A stretch of 64,000 bases of DNA from Planctomycetaceae bacterium (GTDB lineage Bacteria > Planctomycetota > Planctomycetia > Pirellulales > Pirellulaceae). The position numbers were made by a program, and so were the translations under genes. The stretch is from contig JACKHM010000003.1 of NCBI GenBank assembly GCA_020638995.1, positions 496,001 to 560,000 of the forward strand, in the 5' to 3' direction. Under the pieces are notes generated by a model, which was not told where the DNA came from, searched no databases, and worked only from the letters and a program-made list of their open reading frames with translations. This document shows, piece by piece, positions 47,069 through 57,284 of this stretch. Each line of letters opens with the position of its first letter. Position 1 is the stretch's first letter.

Positions 47069-47665
47069 TCATCTCTCCTCGAAGGGCTGCGATAACGTAG
47101 CTCGCCAAGCCAGTTGTCGCGGTCTTTGGATCGCAATGTCGGCATCGCGTCCCGCACGTAGTTGTAGTTTCTGTTCTTCGGTCGCGAGGCGGAAAAGTTG
47201 TGACTCCTTGAGCGGCGATCCGCCACCGGTCGTACCACCGTTGATAACGTCTGCCCAATAATAAACTCGGTCTCCAGTTCGTTCCGCCATGAACAAGCGG
47301 CAATCCATCCAGGCTAGACACTCTGCCAGAATCGGGCTGCGTGCGGTTACCGGTGCGAGCGCAACATGGGCGAGCTTGTCACGGTCGCGCCCACTTCCGA
47401 TTGCGAAGTTCCAGGCGTGATGGATATGATCCTCGGTGATTAAGTGCAGCCCAAAACCACCACTCGCCGTGATCAGTTCCGAGGTAAAGTGGTTGGGGGC
47501 GATCCCGATCATTACCAGTGGACGCTCAGCGTCTATTGACGCCTGGGAAACCCACGTCGCAACCAGACCGCCGCTCCGCCCATCGTCGGACGCGGTCACG
47601 ATCCAAATCTCTCGATCAATGTGACTAAATACCGTTTCAATTTCGTTGGTACGGGCTGCTGGCAT
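47069..47665 (-). CDS. Flavin reductase family protein
   Basis: A 198-residue FMN-binding split-barrel protein of the flavin reductase family (RutF/HpaC-like). The opening DREIWIVTASDDGRSGGLVATWVSQAS (partly quoted) and RPLVMIGIAPNHFTSELI match the FMN phosphate site; ECLAWMDCRL is the conserved mid-domain segment. It reduces free FMN or FAD with NAD(P)H or oxidises a small substrate. hflX and the SDR gene follow downstream. Confidence 0.88.
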   Translation of the reverse strand: MPAARTNEIETVFSHIDREIWIVTASDDGRSGGLVATWVSQASIDAERPLVMIGIAPNHFTSELITASGGFGLHLITEDHIHHAWNFAIGSGRDRDKLAHVALAPVTARSPILAECLAWMDCRLFMAERTGDRVYYWADVINGGTTGGGSPLKESQLFRLATEEQKLQLRAGRDADIAIQRPRQLAWRATLSQPFEER

Positions 47666-47798
47666 AATCGATTCCTCAAGCCAATCGCTTCGTTGCTCAC
47701 GACAAATGTCGCATCTATACTAAGCCTTCCCGCTGCTAACAAGCTTGGGGGGCAGCGAGCGACTTCTCACCTAAACTCAGCACAAGGAAGCTTGATTT

Positions 47799-48725
47799 AT
47801 GACCAATAGACAACATCGCCGCACATTTCTGAAGGGTATCGCTGCGGTCGCCGGGATTCGCGCCATCTCGGTGGGTTCATTATGCCCGTCGCTCTTCGCT
47901 GCCGACTCCGAAGCCGCCTTCAAGATCTCGTTGGCCGAATGGTCGCTGCATAAGACGATTTTCGCGGGCAAGCTAGATAATCTCGATTTTGCGAAGACCG
48001 CCAAGGAGGATTTTGGAATCGACGCGATCGAGTACGTTAATCAGTTCTTTAAGGACAAGGCGAAGGATAAAAAATATCTCGCGGATCTCAAGCAGCGAGC
48101 GAATGACCATGGCGTCGAGAGCCTGTTAATCATGATCGATGGCGAAGGTAATCTGGGCGATCCGAGTGACGCCAAACGAACTATCGCCGTCGAGAACCAC
48201 TTCAAGTGGGTTGAAGCAGCAAAGTCTCTCGGTTGCCACTCGATCCGAGTGAATGCGGCTTCATCGGGAAGTTACGAAGACCAAGTGACGCTAGCGGCGG
48301 ACGGCTTGCGGAGACTGAGCGAATTCGCGAAGCCTCACGGCTTGAATGTGATCGTCGAAAACCACGGCGGTTTGTCTTCGAATGGAAAGTGGCTGGCAGA
48401 AGTGATCACGAAAGTGGGGCTCGAAAATTGTGGCACTCTCCCCGACTTTGGTAATTTCAATCTGGGTGGTGGCAAATGGTACGACCGCTATCAGGGCGTC
48501 GAAGAATTGATGCCGTTCGCAAAAGCGGTCAGCGCGAAGAGCCACGACTTTGATGATGCGGGCAACGAGATAAACACGGACTACGGCAAGATCATGAAGA
48601 TCGTGCTAGCCGCCGGCTATCACGGTTATGTCGGTATCGAATACGAAGGCAGTAAGCTGGATGAGTATGAGGGAATACGGGCGACCAAGCGGCTGCTGGA
48701 ATCGGTTCGCCAAAAGCTCGCGTGA
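47799..48725 (+). CDS. Tat-exported sugar phosphate isomerase/epimerase-like protein
   Basis: A 308-residue protein. The N-terminus has a twin-arginine signal (HRRTFLKGIAAVAGIRAISVG). The AP endonuclease 2/xylose isomerase-like TIM barrel shows EWSLHKTIFAG, VESLLIMIDGEG, SIRVNAAS, VIVENHGG, GTLPDFGNF and GYVGIEYEG, which supply the Glu, His and Asp metal ligands. The substrate is a sugar or inositol derivative by family. AAGGAAG precedes the ATG. A strong terminator lies about 30 bases after the stop, so it ends its own transcript. Confidence 0.9.
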   Translation: MTNRQHRRTFLKGIAAVAGIRAISVGSLCPSLFAADSEAAFKISLAEWSLHKTIFAGKLDNLDFAKTAKEDFGIDAIEYVNQFFKDKAKDKKYLADLKQRANDHGVESLLIMIDGEGNLGDPSDAKRTIAVENHFKWVEAAKSLGCHSIRVNAASSGSYEDQVTLAADGLRRLSEFAKPHGLNVIVENHGGLSSNGKWLAEVITKVGLENCGTLPDFGNFNLGGGKWYDRYQGVEELMPFAKAVSAKSHDFDDAGNEINTDYGKIMKIVLAAGYHGYVGIEYEGSKLDEYEGIRATKRLLESVRQKLA

Positions 48726-48754
48726 TCCTGCAACGAATTTGGTGTTGTGCCCAG

Positions 48755-48783
48755 AGCCCCGGCGAAAGCGCCGGGGCTTTTTT
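48755..48783 (+). terminator. Intrinsic terminator after the isomerase-like gene
   Basis: A perfect GC-rich hairpin AGCCCCGGCG / CGCCGGGGCT with a four-base AAAG-type loop, followed by six T. It is the clearest intrinsic terminator in the window. Confidence 0.93.
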
Positions 48784-49067
48784 CGTTCCGAAATTGCCCA
48801 GAGTGAAACTTCAAAGAAACAATCAAGTGGACACTTTGGTCTATGCAACAAAACCCGTTGCCTAGTTATTGTGCACGACATTCATTGCCTGTCAGTGTGG
48901 CGTGTGTGCTTAAAAATGATGCATGGAATCTGGGTTGTCGTAAGTGCAAGCAATGCAATGACATCCGTGCTTCTCTTGACTCGCCTGGAGTATAGCAGCA
49001 CGCGAGGGGCGGTGTTTCCGTCCGTCAGAGTTTTGTGATTTAGTAACCGTCGAGGAAGGAGCCCAGA
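48784..49067. other. Intergenic region before the RHH gene
   Basis: About 285 bases (340 with the terminator) before the ATG at 49068. It is relatively AT-rich in the middle, with imperfect short repeats such as CATTG and TGCATGG. AAGGAG stands right before the start. I see no gene and no clear operator. Confidence 0.5.
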
Positions 49068-49568
49068 ATGTCCGAATTTCACCAGCAGCCAATATCGCCC
49101 CAAGGCGGCATCGCCGCTCAGCCGCAGCTGTCAACGCCTGCATCGTCTACTTTCAGCCAACCTGCCGTTACCTCACATACGCCGGGGCAGCCCATAACTC
49201 GGCGGCAGGAAGTTTGCCGCGTTGCTTCCGAGTTATTTCGTCAGAGTCCCGATTGGGTCACGTTTTTCCGGGAGGTTCTGGGGGTCGAGGGCGTCGCTCG
49301 TCGGATCTTCAGCAATCCCGAGGAAATGGAAGCCTTTGAACAAACGGAGGAATATGCCGAGATCCAGGCGATGGTCGCCAAGTTGCGTGAGAAATCCCGG
49401 TATCAAACCGAAAGCAACGAGCCCACGCGTGTCATCACGGTCCGACTACCGAAGAGCCTGCACGAGTCCCTGAAGGCGGAGTCGCATCAGCGACGAACGA
49501 GCATGAATCAGCTGTGTATCTCGAAGCTGCTTCAAATCATAGACAACGACCTTGTTCCATCCGACTAG
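49068..49568 (+). CDS. Ribbon-helix-helix domain protein
   Basis: A 166-residue protein with strong AAGGAG before the start. The first 45 residues are Gln/Pro/Ser-rich and probably disordered. A middle helical region (ELFRQSPDWVTFFREVLG, EEMEAFEQTEEYAEIQ) precedes a C-terminal Arc/CopG/HicB-like RHH domain (RVITVRLPKSLHESLKAES, then TSMNQLCISKLL). The RHH strand would dimerise and bind DNA. No toxin gene is next to it: rnpB follows on the other strand, so an antitoxin role is not supported. It may be a stand-alone regulator. Confidence 0.85.
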   Translation: MSEFHQQPISPQGGIAAQPQLSTPASSTFSQPAVTSHTPGQPITRRQEVCRVASELFRQSPDWVTFFREVLGVEGVARRIFSNPEEMEAFEQTEEYAEIQAMVAKLREKSRYQTESNEPTRVITVRLPKSLHESLKAESHQRRTSMNQLCISKLLQIIDNDLVPSD

Positions 49569-49693
49569 ATGGCTAGGTGAAAGTCGCCGACGAATTCTGG
49601 ACGCGATAGCGGTCTTGCTTGCCGAGGGCAGGGCCGCTCCGCAGTCCGGCTTCGTTCCGTGCTGGCGTGGTTGTTCGATGGACGAGTGAAAAT

Positions 49694-50103
<410 letters not shown>

Positions 50104-50344
50104 GCAAGTAAGGATAGACGATCGGGAGCGGTCGCATAAGAAGACGCGTGAGATTCGTTACGCGCAGATCGTTGGACGACCGTTGCCGGCAAGCACTACC
50201 ACCGGCAGCATTCTCCGGGCATGCGAACTCATCACTTGGGGGAAATTACCCCATTTCAGATCGACGCTGACTTACCGCTGAACGTAATTCACCCAGGCAT
50301 CGGCAAAGCGGCTAGCATGCCGGAAGACGTAGTATGCGCCTACC

Positions 50345-50902
50345 TGCGATTGAAATGACAGGTGGTGGTGTCTTATCGCCGCGGTGGTGACTGCACAGTG
50401 ACCGTCACCGTGCGCGACGACGATGGTGGCGAGTCGCAAATCATTCAGCAAGTGTCCGTCACCAAAGTCAACAACGATCGCTCGCCGTGCACCAGGCTCG
50501 CGACATCGATCCACTCTCTTCTTTTATGATACGAACGCGGATGGGTCTGTTAGCCCGCTGGATGCCTTGATCGTGATAAATCGATTGAATGGCGTAGCAA
50601 CGGGCGAGGCGGAGAATGTTCACTTAAATCCGCGTTTCGAGTTCCCAATTCGCGCGGAATTCTCGCGAGTGGGTGATGGAGCACTGGATAGCTCGTCTAT
50701 GCGTGAGTTGACCGCGAAAGTCAGAAGCCAGGAGCTGACCGCGCCCGCCAAGCGAGAGGAAGAAAACTGGCACCGGGCGAGTTCGTTGCCTTCCGAAGCC
50801 ACTGAAATCCCCTACGATCTTCTCCGCAGGAGCGACTCGTGGATACCTTCGGCAGTCGACGAAGCCTTACTCGAAATCGTCGAAACCTTCCGGCATGAGT
50901 AG
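50345..50902 (+). pseudogene. Remnant of a PKD/dockerin-type surface protein
   Basis: Two pieces in different frames. At about 50396-50484 the frame reads TVTVTVRDDDGGESQIIQQVS, the end of a PKD-like repeat. From about 50516 another frame gives FYDTNADGSVSPLDALIVI-type sequence followed by NRLNG, the dockerin-like Ca-binding unit found at the C-terminus of large planctomycete surface proteins; it then continues in one frame to a stop at 50902. The upstream part of the usually very long gene is missing and the frames do not join, so this is a decayed 3' end. A programmed frameshift is unlikely. The GGGGAAATTACCCC palindrome lies at about 50237-50250. Confidence 0.7.
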
Positions 50903-51159
50903 TTGGACGAGTTGAGCAAGGTTGTTAGATTTCAGCATTTGAGGCATGTTGGATTCCTTTCACTTATGATGACGCAGACATCCGAACAAGTGTTGCCCGC
51001 GTTTTAAGACGTCAGCTCCGAGACCAACCCACGACAAGAGTCTCCGGCGACGTTGCCCATTTGCAGCCATGTTCCACTGACTTATTGACAATCTTGCGAA
51101 CAAGACGGCGTCGCCGACGAGGTCTGTCTCTTAGGCTACTCTTACTGCCAGTGAATGCT

Positions 51160-52977
51160 ATGTACCCAATGCTTCTGCCGATTGCGATCTTTCAACGCTC
51201 CTTCAAGATACCCTTGTTTCCGATTGCGGTAGCGCTCGCCTTACTACCTGGCTCATTATGGGGACAGCCTTTGGGCGTTACACCAACTTCGCGTCGTCCG
51301 AACGTCGTCGTCATCTTGGCAGACGACCAGGGGTGGGGAGACCTGAGCGCCAACGGCAATACGAATCTAGCGACGCCGAATATTGACTCTCTTGCTCGCG
51401 ATGGCGCAACCTTACAGCACTTCTACGTGTGTCAGGTGTGCGCTCCGACTCGAGCCGAATTCCTCACGGGGCGTTACCATCCGCGCACAGGTGTTAGCGG
51501 CGTGAGTCGTGGCGAGGAGAGATTGAACTATGACGAAAAGACGATTGCGGACTTGTTTCGAGCCAGCGGTTATGCCACCGGATGCTTTGGCAAGTGGCAC
51601 AATGGCACCCAACCTCCGTATCATCCAAATAATCGCGGCTTTGACCAGTTCTATGGATTTACGTCAGGCCACTGGGGTCATTATTTTAGTCCCCCATTGG
51701 ACGACAACGGCGTCCGTGTACGAGGGAATGGCTACCTCGTCGACGACTTTACCGATCACGCCATCGCGTTCATCACCGCCAACAAGACGCGACCGTTTTT
51801 CTGTTATCTCCCGGTTAACACTCCGCATTCACCGATGATGGTGGACGACCGGTTCTACGAGAAATTCGATGGAGCGGAGTTGGGGATGCGCCATCGCGAA
51901 CCGGACCGAGAAGACATCATGATGACACGAGCCGCGTTGGCAATGTGTGAGAATATCGACTGGAACGTCGGGCGCTTGCTGAGGACCATAGACGATACGG
52001 AATTGCGGGACAACACGATCGTTATCTACTTCTCAGATAACGGACCAAACTCGTACCGCTGGAACGGTGGAATGAAAGGCCGAAAAGGGTCTATCGATGA
52101 GGGCGGCTTACGTTCCCCGTTCTTTGTACGTTGGCCAAATCAAATTCGCGCTGAAAGTTCCTTCGCTGAAATCGCCGGTGCCGTCGATCTGCTGCCTACA
52201 TTGACTGACTTGGCTGGCGTTGAACTCAACGTGGACAAGCCGCTCGATGGCCGTAGCCTATCCTCCCTCTTACTCGGTAAGTCGCAAGGTTCGGCGGGAC
52301 GGTCATTGCTGTCGGTCGCAGGTGATAGAGTCAGTGTCCGAACGCAGCGGTTTAGGTTGGACGCAAACGGCCAACTCTTTGACATCGAAAAAGATCCCGG
52401 GCAGCAAACAAATGTTGCCTCTGATTTCCCCGAGGTGACGCGGAGATTGACGCAACAGGCCAGAAGCCATGCGAAAGAAATGCGAGCCGCGTTCGAAGCA
52501 AATAGAGATCGTCCCTTTACGGTGGGCTATGGTGCGTCGACAACTTTAACTGCTCGCGATGGGGTCGAACACGGAGCGATACGGCGGAGTTCCAAAGCGC
52601 CAAACAACTCGTTCTTTACAAACTGGACAAATAAGGACGATTCGATCACGTGGGACATCGAGGTCGGCAAGACCGGGCAGTACCAAGCTGTGATTTACTA
52701 CACCTGTGCAGAGGGCGATCAGGGAGCAACTCTGAGGCTGTCGATGGAGGGAGGGGAATCGATTCAATCCAAGGTGACCGAAGTGTTCGATCCGCCGTTG
52801 TACGACAAATCAAAAGAACGAGTCGCGGATTCACATTACTTCGTGAAGGATTTCAAACCGCTGACCCTCGGAACGATTTCGTTACAGCGGGGGCGAGGGA
52901 CGCTTTTGCTCGATGCCGTGGACATCGCCGGCCAACGCGTCGTCGACGTTCACTCGTTGGAGTTGATCTTGCGTTGA
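51160..52977 (+). CDS. Secreted formylglycine sulfatase with C-terminal domain
   Basis: A protein of 605 residues from the ATG at 51160. Signal peptide: FPIAVALALLPGSLWGQ. The sulfatase core has VVILADDQGWGD (metal Asp pair), the active-site CAPTRAEFLTG box whose Cys becomes formylglycine, GKWHNG, and the late metal site YFSDNGPN. The C-terminal 150 residues after the core (NSFFTNWTNKDDSITWDIEVG, partly) form an added beta domain, likely carbohydrate binding. The longer frame from 51061 begins with an Arg-rich run that is not signal-like. Family role: removal of sulfate from sulfated polysaccharides. The 3' end overlaps the convergent phosphatase gene by 28 bases. Confidence 0.93.
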   Translation: MYPMLLPIAIFQRSFKIPLFPIAVALALLPGSLWGQPLGVTPTSRRPNVVVILADDQGWGDLSANGNTNLATPNIDSLARDGATLQHFYVCQVCAPTRAEFLTGRYHPRTGVSGVSRGEERLNYDEKTIADLFRASGYATGCFGKWHNGTQPPYHPNNRGFDQFYGFTSGHWGHYFSPPLDDNGVRVRGNGYLVDDFTDHAIAFITANKTRPFFCYLPVNTPHSPMMVDDRFYEKFDGAELGMRHREPDREDIMMTRAALAMCENIDWNVGRLLRTIDDTELRDNTIVIYFSDNGPNSYRWNGGMKGRKGSIDEGGLRSPFFVRWPNQIRAESSFAEIAGAVDLLPTLTDLAGVELNVDKPLDGRSLSSLLLGKSQGSAGRSLLSVAGDRVSVRTQRFRLDANGQLFDIEKDPGQQTNVASDFPEVTRRLTQQARSHAKEMRAAFEANRDRPFTVGYGASTTLTARDGVEHGAIRRSSKAPNNSFFTNWTNKDDSITWDIEVGKTGQYQAVIYYTCAEGDQGATLRLSMEGGESIQSKVTEVFDPPLYDKSKERVADSHYFVKDFKPLTLGTISLQRGRGTLLLDAVDIAGQRVVDVHSLELILR

Positions 52978-53795
52978 GCTGGGACGGGTGAATGACGAGC
53001 GATATCGCTTGACGAGTTCTGCCCGGCGTGCACAGCGGCAAGCGAAATCGAAAGGCATGTCGCATCGTCTTTGGTACCTAGCGTCGCAGCGGCATTAAGG
53101 ACGTGCTCGGTCATTTCGGTGTCATTCACGGTGATGCGGTTGATGCGTCCTAGTAGTTCGTCCTTGAGCATGCGGGTAACACCGTTCGTGAGCAGGAGTA
53201 CGCGATCGTTTGGCTGGAGCGTCTCACAACGAACCTCTGGCGTGGTGAAATCGGCTTTTCCGAGGCTGGACCAAAGTAAGCGCCGGCTGCGAGCGTACTG
53301 TTGCCTATCCTGAGTCAGGCCGGCGTCAAACAACACTTGGAACAACGTCTGGTCGACCGTCAGCCGTTCGGCATCGTGGTTGCGAATCAGGTACACTCGG
53401 CAGTCTCCTGCACCTGCGACGTAGAGACGATTGTCGTCGACGACCGCCAATGCACCGCTAGCTCCCATGTCACGAAAACGCGGCAGGAACCCGCCAACAT
53501 GCAACAGTGCATCGTTGGCGTTGTGAAATGCCTTGCGAATGGCCTCGATGACGGTTCCTCGCCGTTGTTTGCGGCGTAAGTGCAATTGCAGTTCACGCAA
53601 CAAGGCCCCAGCCGCGAGCCGACTAGCAAGTTCACCGCCCGCATGGCCACCGAGCCCGTCTGAAATTGTAAATACACCGAGTCTCTGGTCCATTCGGTAG
53701 CAGTCTTCATTCAGTTCGTTCCGCGAACCTCGCAATGTTTTCGCGGCGGCTGTAAGTGAAAGTCGGTATATGCCCGAATGAGTGAGATTCTTCAT
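52950..53795 (-). CDS. PP2C-family serine/threonine protein phosphatase
   Basis: From the ATG at 53795 (GAGG upstream; open to 53885) the protein has 281 residues. PPM motifs: NELNEDCYRM, VFTISDGLGGHAGGELAS, YVAGAGDCRVYLIRN, LLLTNGVTRML and TKDDATCLSI, with the metal Asp residues in place. It removes phosphate from Ser/Thr of proteins, usually opposing a Hanks-type kinase, which is not in this window. The 3' end overlaps the sulfatase gene by 28 bases tail to tail. The C-terminal 40 residues are polar and may be disordered. Confidence 0.92.
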   Translation of the reverse strand: MKNLTHSGIYRLSLTAAAKTLRGSRNELNEDCYRMDQRLGVFTISDGLGGHAGGELASRLAAGALLRELQLHLRRKQRRGTVIEAIRKAFHNANDALLHVGGFLPRFRDMGASGALAVVDDNRLYVAGAGDCRVYLIRNHDAERLTVDQTLFQVLFDAGLTQDRQQYARSRRLLWSSLGKADFTTPEVRCETLQPNDRVLLLTNGVTRMLKDELLGRINRITVNDTEMTEHVLNAAATLGTKDDATCLSISLAAVHAGQNSSSDIARHSPVPAQRKINSNE

Positions 53796-54032
53796 TGGTC
53801 CTCGTCGCCTCAAGAGATGGACTAGACCTCGCATGATCGGCTGCTTTCCGAACGCGGTGCTACGAGTCATGCTTCCTCGGTACAAATGGTGCGGAGTACG
53901 TGCAAGTTGTTGACGAAGGTCAGTTCGCCGGATGACCAGTTCGACCGCGGAATGCCAGGTTTTGCGGGATCAGAGGTAACGCGATATCGGGTCGCAAAGT
54001 CCGCAGGAAATATTGCAGTCGATTTTCGGTGG

Positions 54033-55622
54033 CTACTGAAGCAACGAAATCAGACCGGACGTGAGAAGCGTGACGATTATCAGAGCGACAGGGTAAACCG
54101 CGGCATAGCTGGTTGCGGGCAAACTCGATTCGACCTGCGATGTGACGACTCCGAGTCCGGGTGTGGACGTCATGGCACCGCAGATGCCGCCTAGGGTCTC
54201 TAACATTCCAATTCGAAGGCCATACCGGGCGAGCACAAATCCGATACCAAGCGGTACTATCAGAATGGCGATGGAGCCGGCACATAGCGGAATGCCGTGC
54301 TCGGTTACGACCGAGACGAACTCCGTGCCGGCTTGTGAGCCTGCGTGCGCGAGGAACATGGCGAGGCCAACTTCAGCGCACAGCCAACGCGCCGCCCGTG
54401 GCATATAGCCGACGATAGGTCCAATCCGTCCGAAGTGGCCAAGCAGCAAGCCTACCAGCAACGGGCCTCCTGCGAGTCCGAGTGAAATTGATCCGCCGGC
54501 ATAGTGAAACTCGACACTTCCGGCTAACACGCCGAAGACGAGGCCGACAGTGAGCGAGATTAAATTCGTTTCGTCCAGCGACTGTTCGCGATGACCGGCA
54601 AATTGAGCGAGTCGTTCGAGAGCCGGACCTTCGCCTACCGCGGTCAGCGCGTCGCCGAACTGAAGCTTTTCCTGAGGTTGCGGCACGAATTCGATATCGT
54701 GACGCGAGATGCGAGTGATTGTCGCACCAAATCTTGTTCGAAAATGCAACTCGGCGAGAGAGTGCCCAACGAGTTCCTTGGACGTGACGACGATGCGACG
54801 GCGTTGGTGCTCCAGATCGAGCCTATAGCCGGAGTCATCGCATTGCTTGCCGAGCACTTCTGCGGCATCCGAGAGTCGCGACCGGCGTCCAACGACCATC
54901 ACTCGTTGCTGTAACGCCAACGCGAAGCCTGCCGGAATCGGTTCCAATTTGTCACCGACAACCAGTCGCGAGATCTGGCAGTTGAAGTGCGATATCACGG
55001 CAAGATCACTTAACTTCTTTCCAACGACGCTAGGATTCAATACTTCGACGAGCATACGGACGATAGGATCGTTGTTGGTCGAAGTTGTGTCATCCCGCTG
55101 AGCTGCTGCCAAGAGGTCGCGAAATAGCCGTAACACAATCTGGACGAAGAAGATTACGCCGAGAACACCGAAGGGATAGGCCACGCCAAATCCAACCGCG
55201 ACTTCCGAGTCGCCGGGCAATCGCTCGGAGGCTGCGGCGAGTGCCGGTGTACTTGTTAGTGCCCCAGCAAGCAACCCGCTGGACAAATCGGGCCCCCAGC
55301 CCATCAACTTGGCAATTGCCCACGCGACGACTGTTGCCGAGAGATTCATCGCGACGCCAACGATCGCAAGCGCTTTGCCTTGTTGTAAGAATACACGGAG
55401 AAAGCCTGGGCCTGCTCCGATCCCCAAACAGTAGACGAACAGCACCATCCCCATCGCGCCTGCAATTCTGGGGACTTGGAATCCGAAATGCCCGGCCGCC
55501 AAGGCGACAAAGATCACACCCGAAGCGCCGAGAGAAATTCCCCGAAAAGAGATTTTTCCGATCGAAAGCCCGATACCAATAACGACAAACAGCGCCAGCA
55601 ACTCATCAGCGGCTCCGTTCAT
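54033..55622 (-). CDS. YidE/AspT-type transporter with two TrkA-C domains
   Basis: A 529-residue inner-membrane protein. Two homologous membrane halves (about 1-165 and 350-529) each carry the duplicated segment of the aspartate:alanine exchanger family (GALTSTPALAAASERLPG and ICGAMTSTPGLGVV), and the linker holds two TrkA-C-like (RCK_C) ligand-binding domains (for example VVGDKLEPIPAGFALALQQRVMVVG, partly, and the later EFVPQPQEKLQFGDALTAVG). The family exchanges carboxylates or acts as a poorly defined antiporter; the RCK domains suggest ligand gating. The gene stands alone. Confidence 0.9.
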   Translation of the reverse strand: MNGAADELLALFVVIGIGLSIGKISFRGISLGASGVIFVALAAGHFGFQVPRIAGAMGMVLFVYCLGIGAGPGFLRVFLQQGKALAIVGVAMNLSATVVAWAIAKLMGWGPDLSSGLLAGALTSTPALAAASERLPGDSEVAVGFGVAYPFGVLGVIFFVQIVLRLFRDLLAAAQRDDTTSTNNDPIVRMLVEVLNPSVVGKKLSDLAVISHFNCQISRLVVGDKLEPIPAGFALALQQRVMVVGRRSRLSDAAEVLGKQCDDSGYRLDLEHQRRRIVVTSKELVGHSLAELHFRTRFGATITRISRHDIEFVPQPQEKLQFGDALTAVGEGPALERLAQFAGHREQSLDETNLISLTVGLVFGVLAGSVEFHYAGGSISLGLAGGPLLVGLLLGHFGRIGPIVGYMPRAARWLCAEVGLAMFLAHAGSQAGTEFVSVVTEHGIPLCAGSIAILIVPLGIGFVLARYGLRIGMLETLGGICGAMTSTPGLGVVTSQVESSLPATSYAAVYPVALIIVTLLTSGLISLLQ

Positions 55623-56026
55623 TGACGCGATGCTCCTGTCATAGTCCTTGTTCCCCGAATTTCGGGCGTCCTCGGTGCTAGTGTTCCGAGATGTTTCTTT
55701 TGTTCTGGTCGGGGATGCTTTCGTGGTCGCAACTTTTCGCGTGCTTCATTGCAACTCGAATGCCGTGGCGACACCAGCCCCACAGCGAACGGTTGGTCGA
55801 CAATGATCACTCAGCTCTAAATGCTCTGCCACATTGAACCTAGGCGCAGGCGAAATCGTCGTTCTCTGCTTTTGCGGCGCGAGAGACACCCGGTCATCGC
55901 TCGTTCTGTAAGCAAGGCATGCCTTGGATGCGAGAATCCTAGCGATCGATTCTCGAACGGAGCAGCCCACTTGCACGCAAATGAGTCTGGTAACGGAGTG
56001 AGACTGCTAGCGAGAATGCCAGCTGA
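55623..56026. other. Intergenic region with no visible gene
   Basis: About 400 bases between the transporter and the beta-helix gene. Short frames exist on both strands but none shows a recognisable pattern or ribosome site. No hairpin with a T-run was seen. Confidence 0.5.
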
Positions 56027-57262
56027 CTATTCGGATGATTGGCGACTTGCGTTACTGTCTAGATTGTCCGACACCACGCTAGACTTTAGATTCTCGTGGT
56101 CGCTCTCGACGTCGCTGAGGACATTATTCGCAAAGACGATTCCGCTTGACTCGCCAACCAGCGATAGGGCCTTGGTCGTGAGGCCGGAGAAAGTATTTCC
56201 GCTGATTGAAATGTCTTTTGTCGCTTCCAGCACGAGTCCCGCTGCGGCCAGATCTTCGGTGCCGCGTCGGACTTTGGAGTCCCCGATATAACTGTTCGAA
56301 AAGTTATTGCCGCCCACGGTGATTCTTCCGCTGTCCGGTCCAATCCGCAATGCATTCGTCTTTATAATCGTGAACGTGTTGGCCGATACCGCACAGCCGT
56401 GAGCATCTCGCAGGTCGATGCCGCCACCGTTGTGAGCGATCACGTTTGAGCTGACCGTTATTCCGTAGCAGTCACGATCCAAGATGACCGCGGTTGCGTT
56501 GCACTCTTCGATCATATTGCCCGACAGGACACTGCCGTAGGTGTTTTCAATGACGACCCCGTCACCGAGATGGTCGTCGACACAGCACCCGGTCATGCAA
56601 AGGTTAAACCCGTCGAAGCAGTGAAGTGCGTCTTGATTTTCCTCAAACTGACTGGACGCGACGACGATATCGTGACACCCATGCAGCTTGACTCCGACCT
56701 GTTTGTTATAAGTTATCAAACATGTGGCGATACGCGGGTCTTCGTAGCAGTAGTTGAGAAAGATGCCGTCGCCACCATTTTCACTCACGGTCACACTATC
56801 GACCAGAATTTCGTTGATCTGGCGCGCTTCGATGCCTGCGCCGCTTTGTTCATTGCCGGTGACTCGGAAGTTCGTCAAACGGATTCGCCAGAGTTGATGC
56901 TTGCGATCCGTTTTCGCATCTTCGCATTCCAGATGAGAGACGAGCAGAGCGGGTTGACCTTCGGTATTCAAGTTCTTGATATGAGTTGCCGTGCCTGCGC
57001 CCTGGATACACGTGTCTTCCGTATGCACCCGAAGAGGCTCTGTTATTTCGAATGTACCTGCTGGAAGCTGTACCAGTCCGCCGCCCTCTGGCACCGCATC
57101 GAGCGCGGCTTGCAGCGAAGGGAACTTGGCAGCGTCGATCATCGGCCGAGCTCCTGGCAGGACGCTGCCGGTATCTTGCGCGAGGATCGTGCCTGTCACG
57201 AATGTAAGGCAGCTGGCTGCCAGCGTTATCACCGAGATCGAGATATGTGTACGACGTTGCAT
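56027..57262 (-). CDS. Secreted right-handed parallel beta-helix repeat protein
   Basis: From the ATG at 57262, with AGGAG nine bases upstream, the protein has 411 residues. Signal peptide ISVITLAASCLTFVTGTILAQ. FPSLQAALDAVPEGGGLVQLPAGTFEI is the usual opening of a pectate-lyase-like beta-helix (quoted in part), followed by turns such as NNFSNSYIGD, GNTFSGL and SGIVFANNVLSDV. Such proteins bind or cut polysaccharides, often uronates. Catalytic residues could not be assigned. It follows the unknown protein gene by 22 bases, so both likely share a transcript with the zinc-ribbon gene upstream. Confidence 0.85.
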   Translation of the reverse strand: MQRRTHISISVITLAASCLTFVTGTILAQDTGSVLPGARPMIDAAKFPSLQAALDAVPEGGGLVQLPAGTFEITEPLRVHTEDTCIQGAGTATHIKNLNTEGQPALLVSHLECEDAKTDRKHQLWRIRLTNFRVTGNEQSGAGIEARQINEILVDSVTVSENGGDGIFLNYCYEDPRIATCLITYNKQVGVKLHGCHDIVVASSQFEENQDALHCFDGFNLCMTGCCVDDHLGDGVVIENTYGSVLSGNMIEECNATAVILDRDCYGITVSSNVIAHNGGGIDLRDAHGCAVSANTFTIIKTNALRIGPDSGRITVGGNNFSNSYIGDSKVRRGTEDLAAAGLVLEATKDISISGNTFSGLTTKALSLVGESSGIVFANNVLSDVESDHENLKSSVVSDNLDSNASRQSSE

Positions 57263-57284
57263 GATGCTTGCTCCTGAAGCAGGT

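Noticed and set aside
49068..49568. RHH protein as an antitoxin of a toxin-antitoxin pair
   Set aside because: No small toxin-like frame is adjacent; the downstream neighbour is rnpB.
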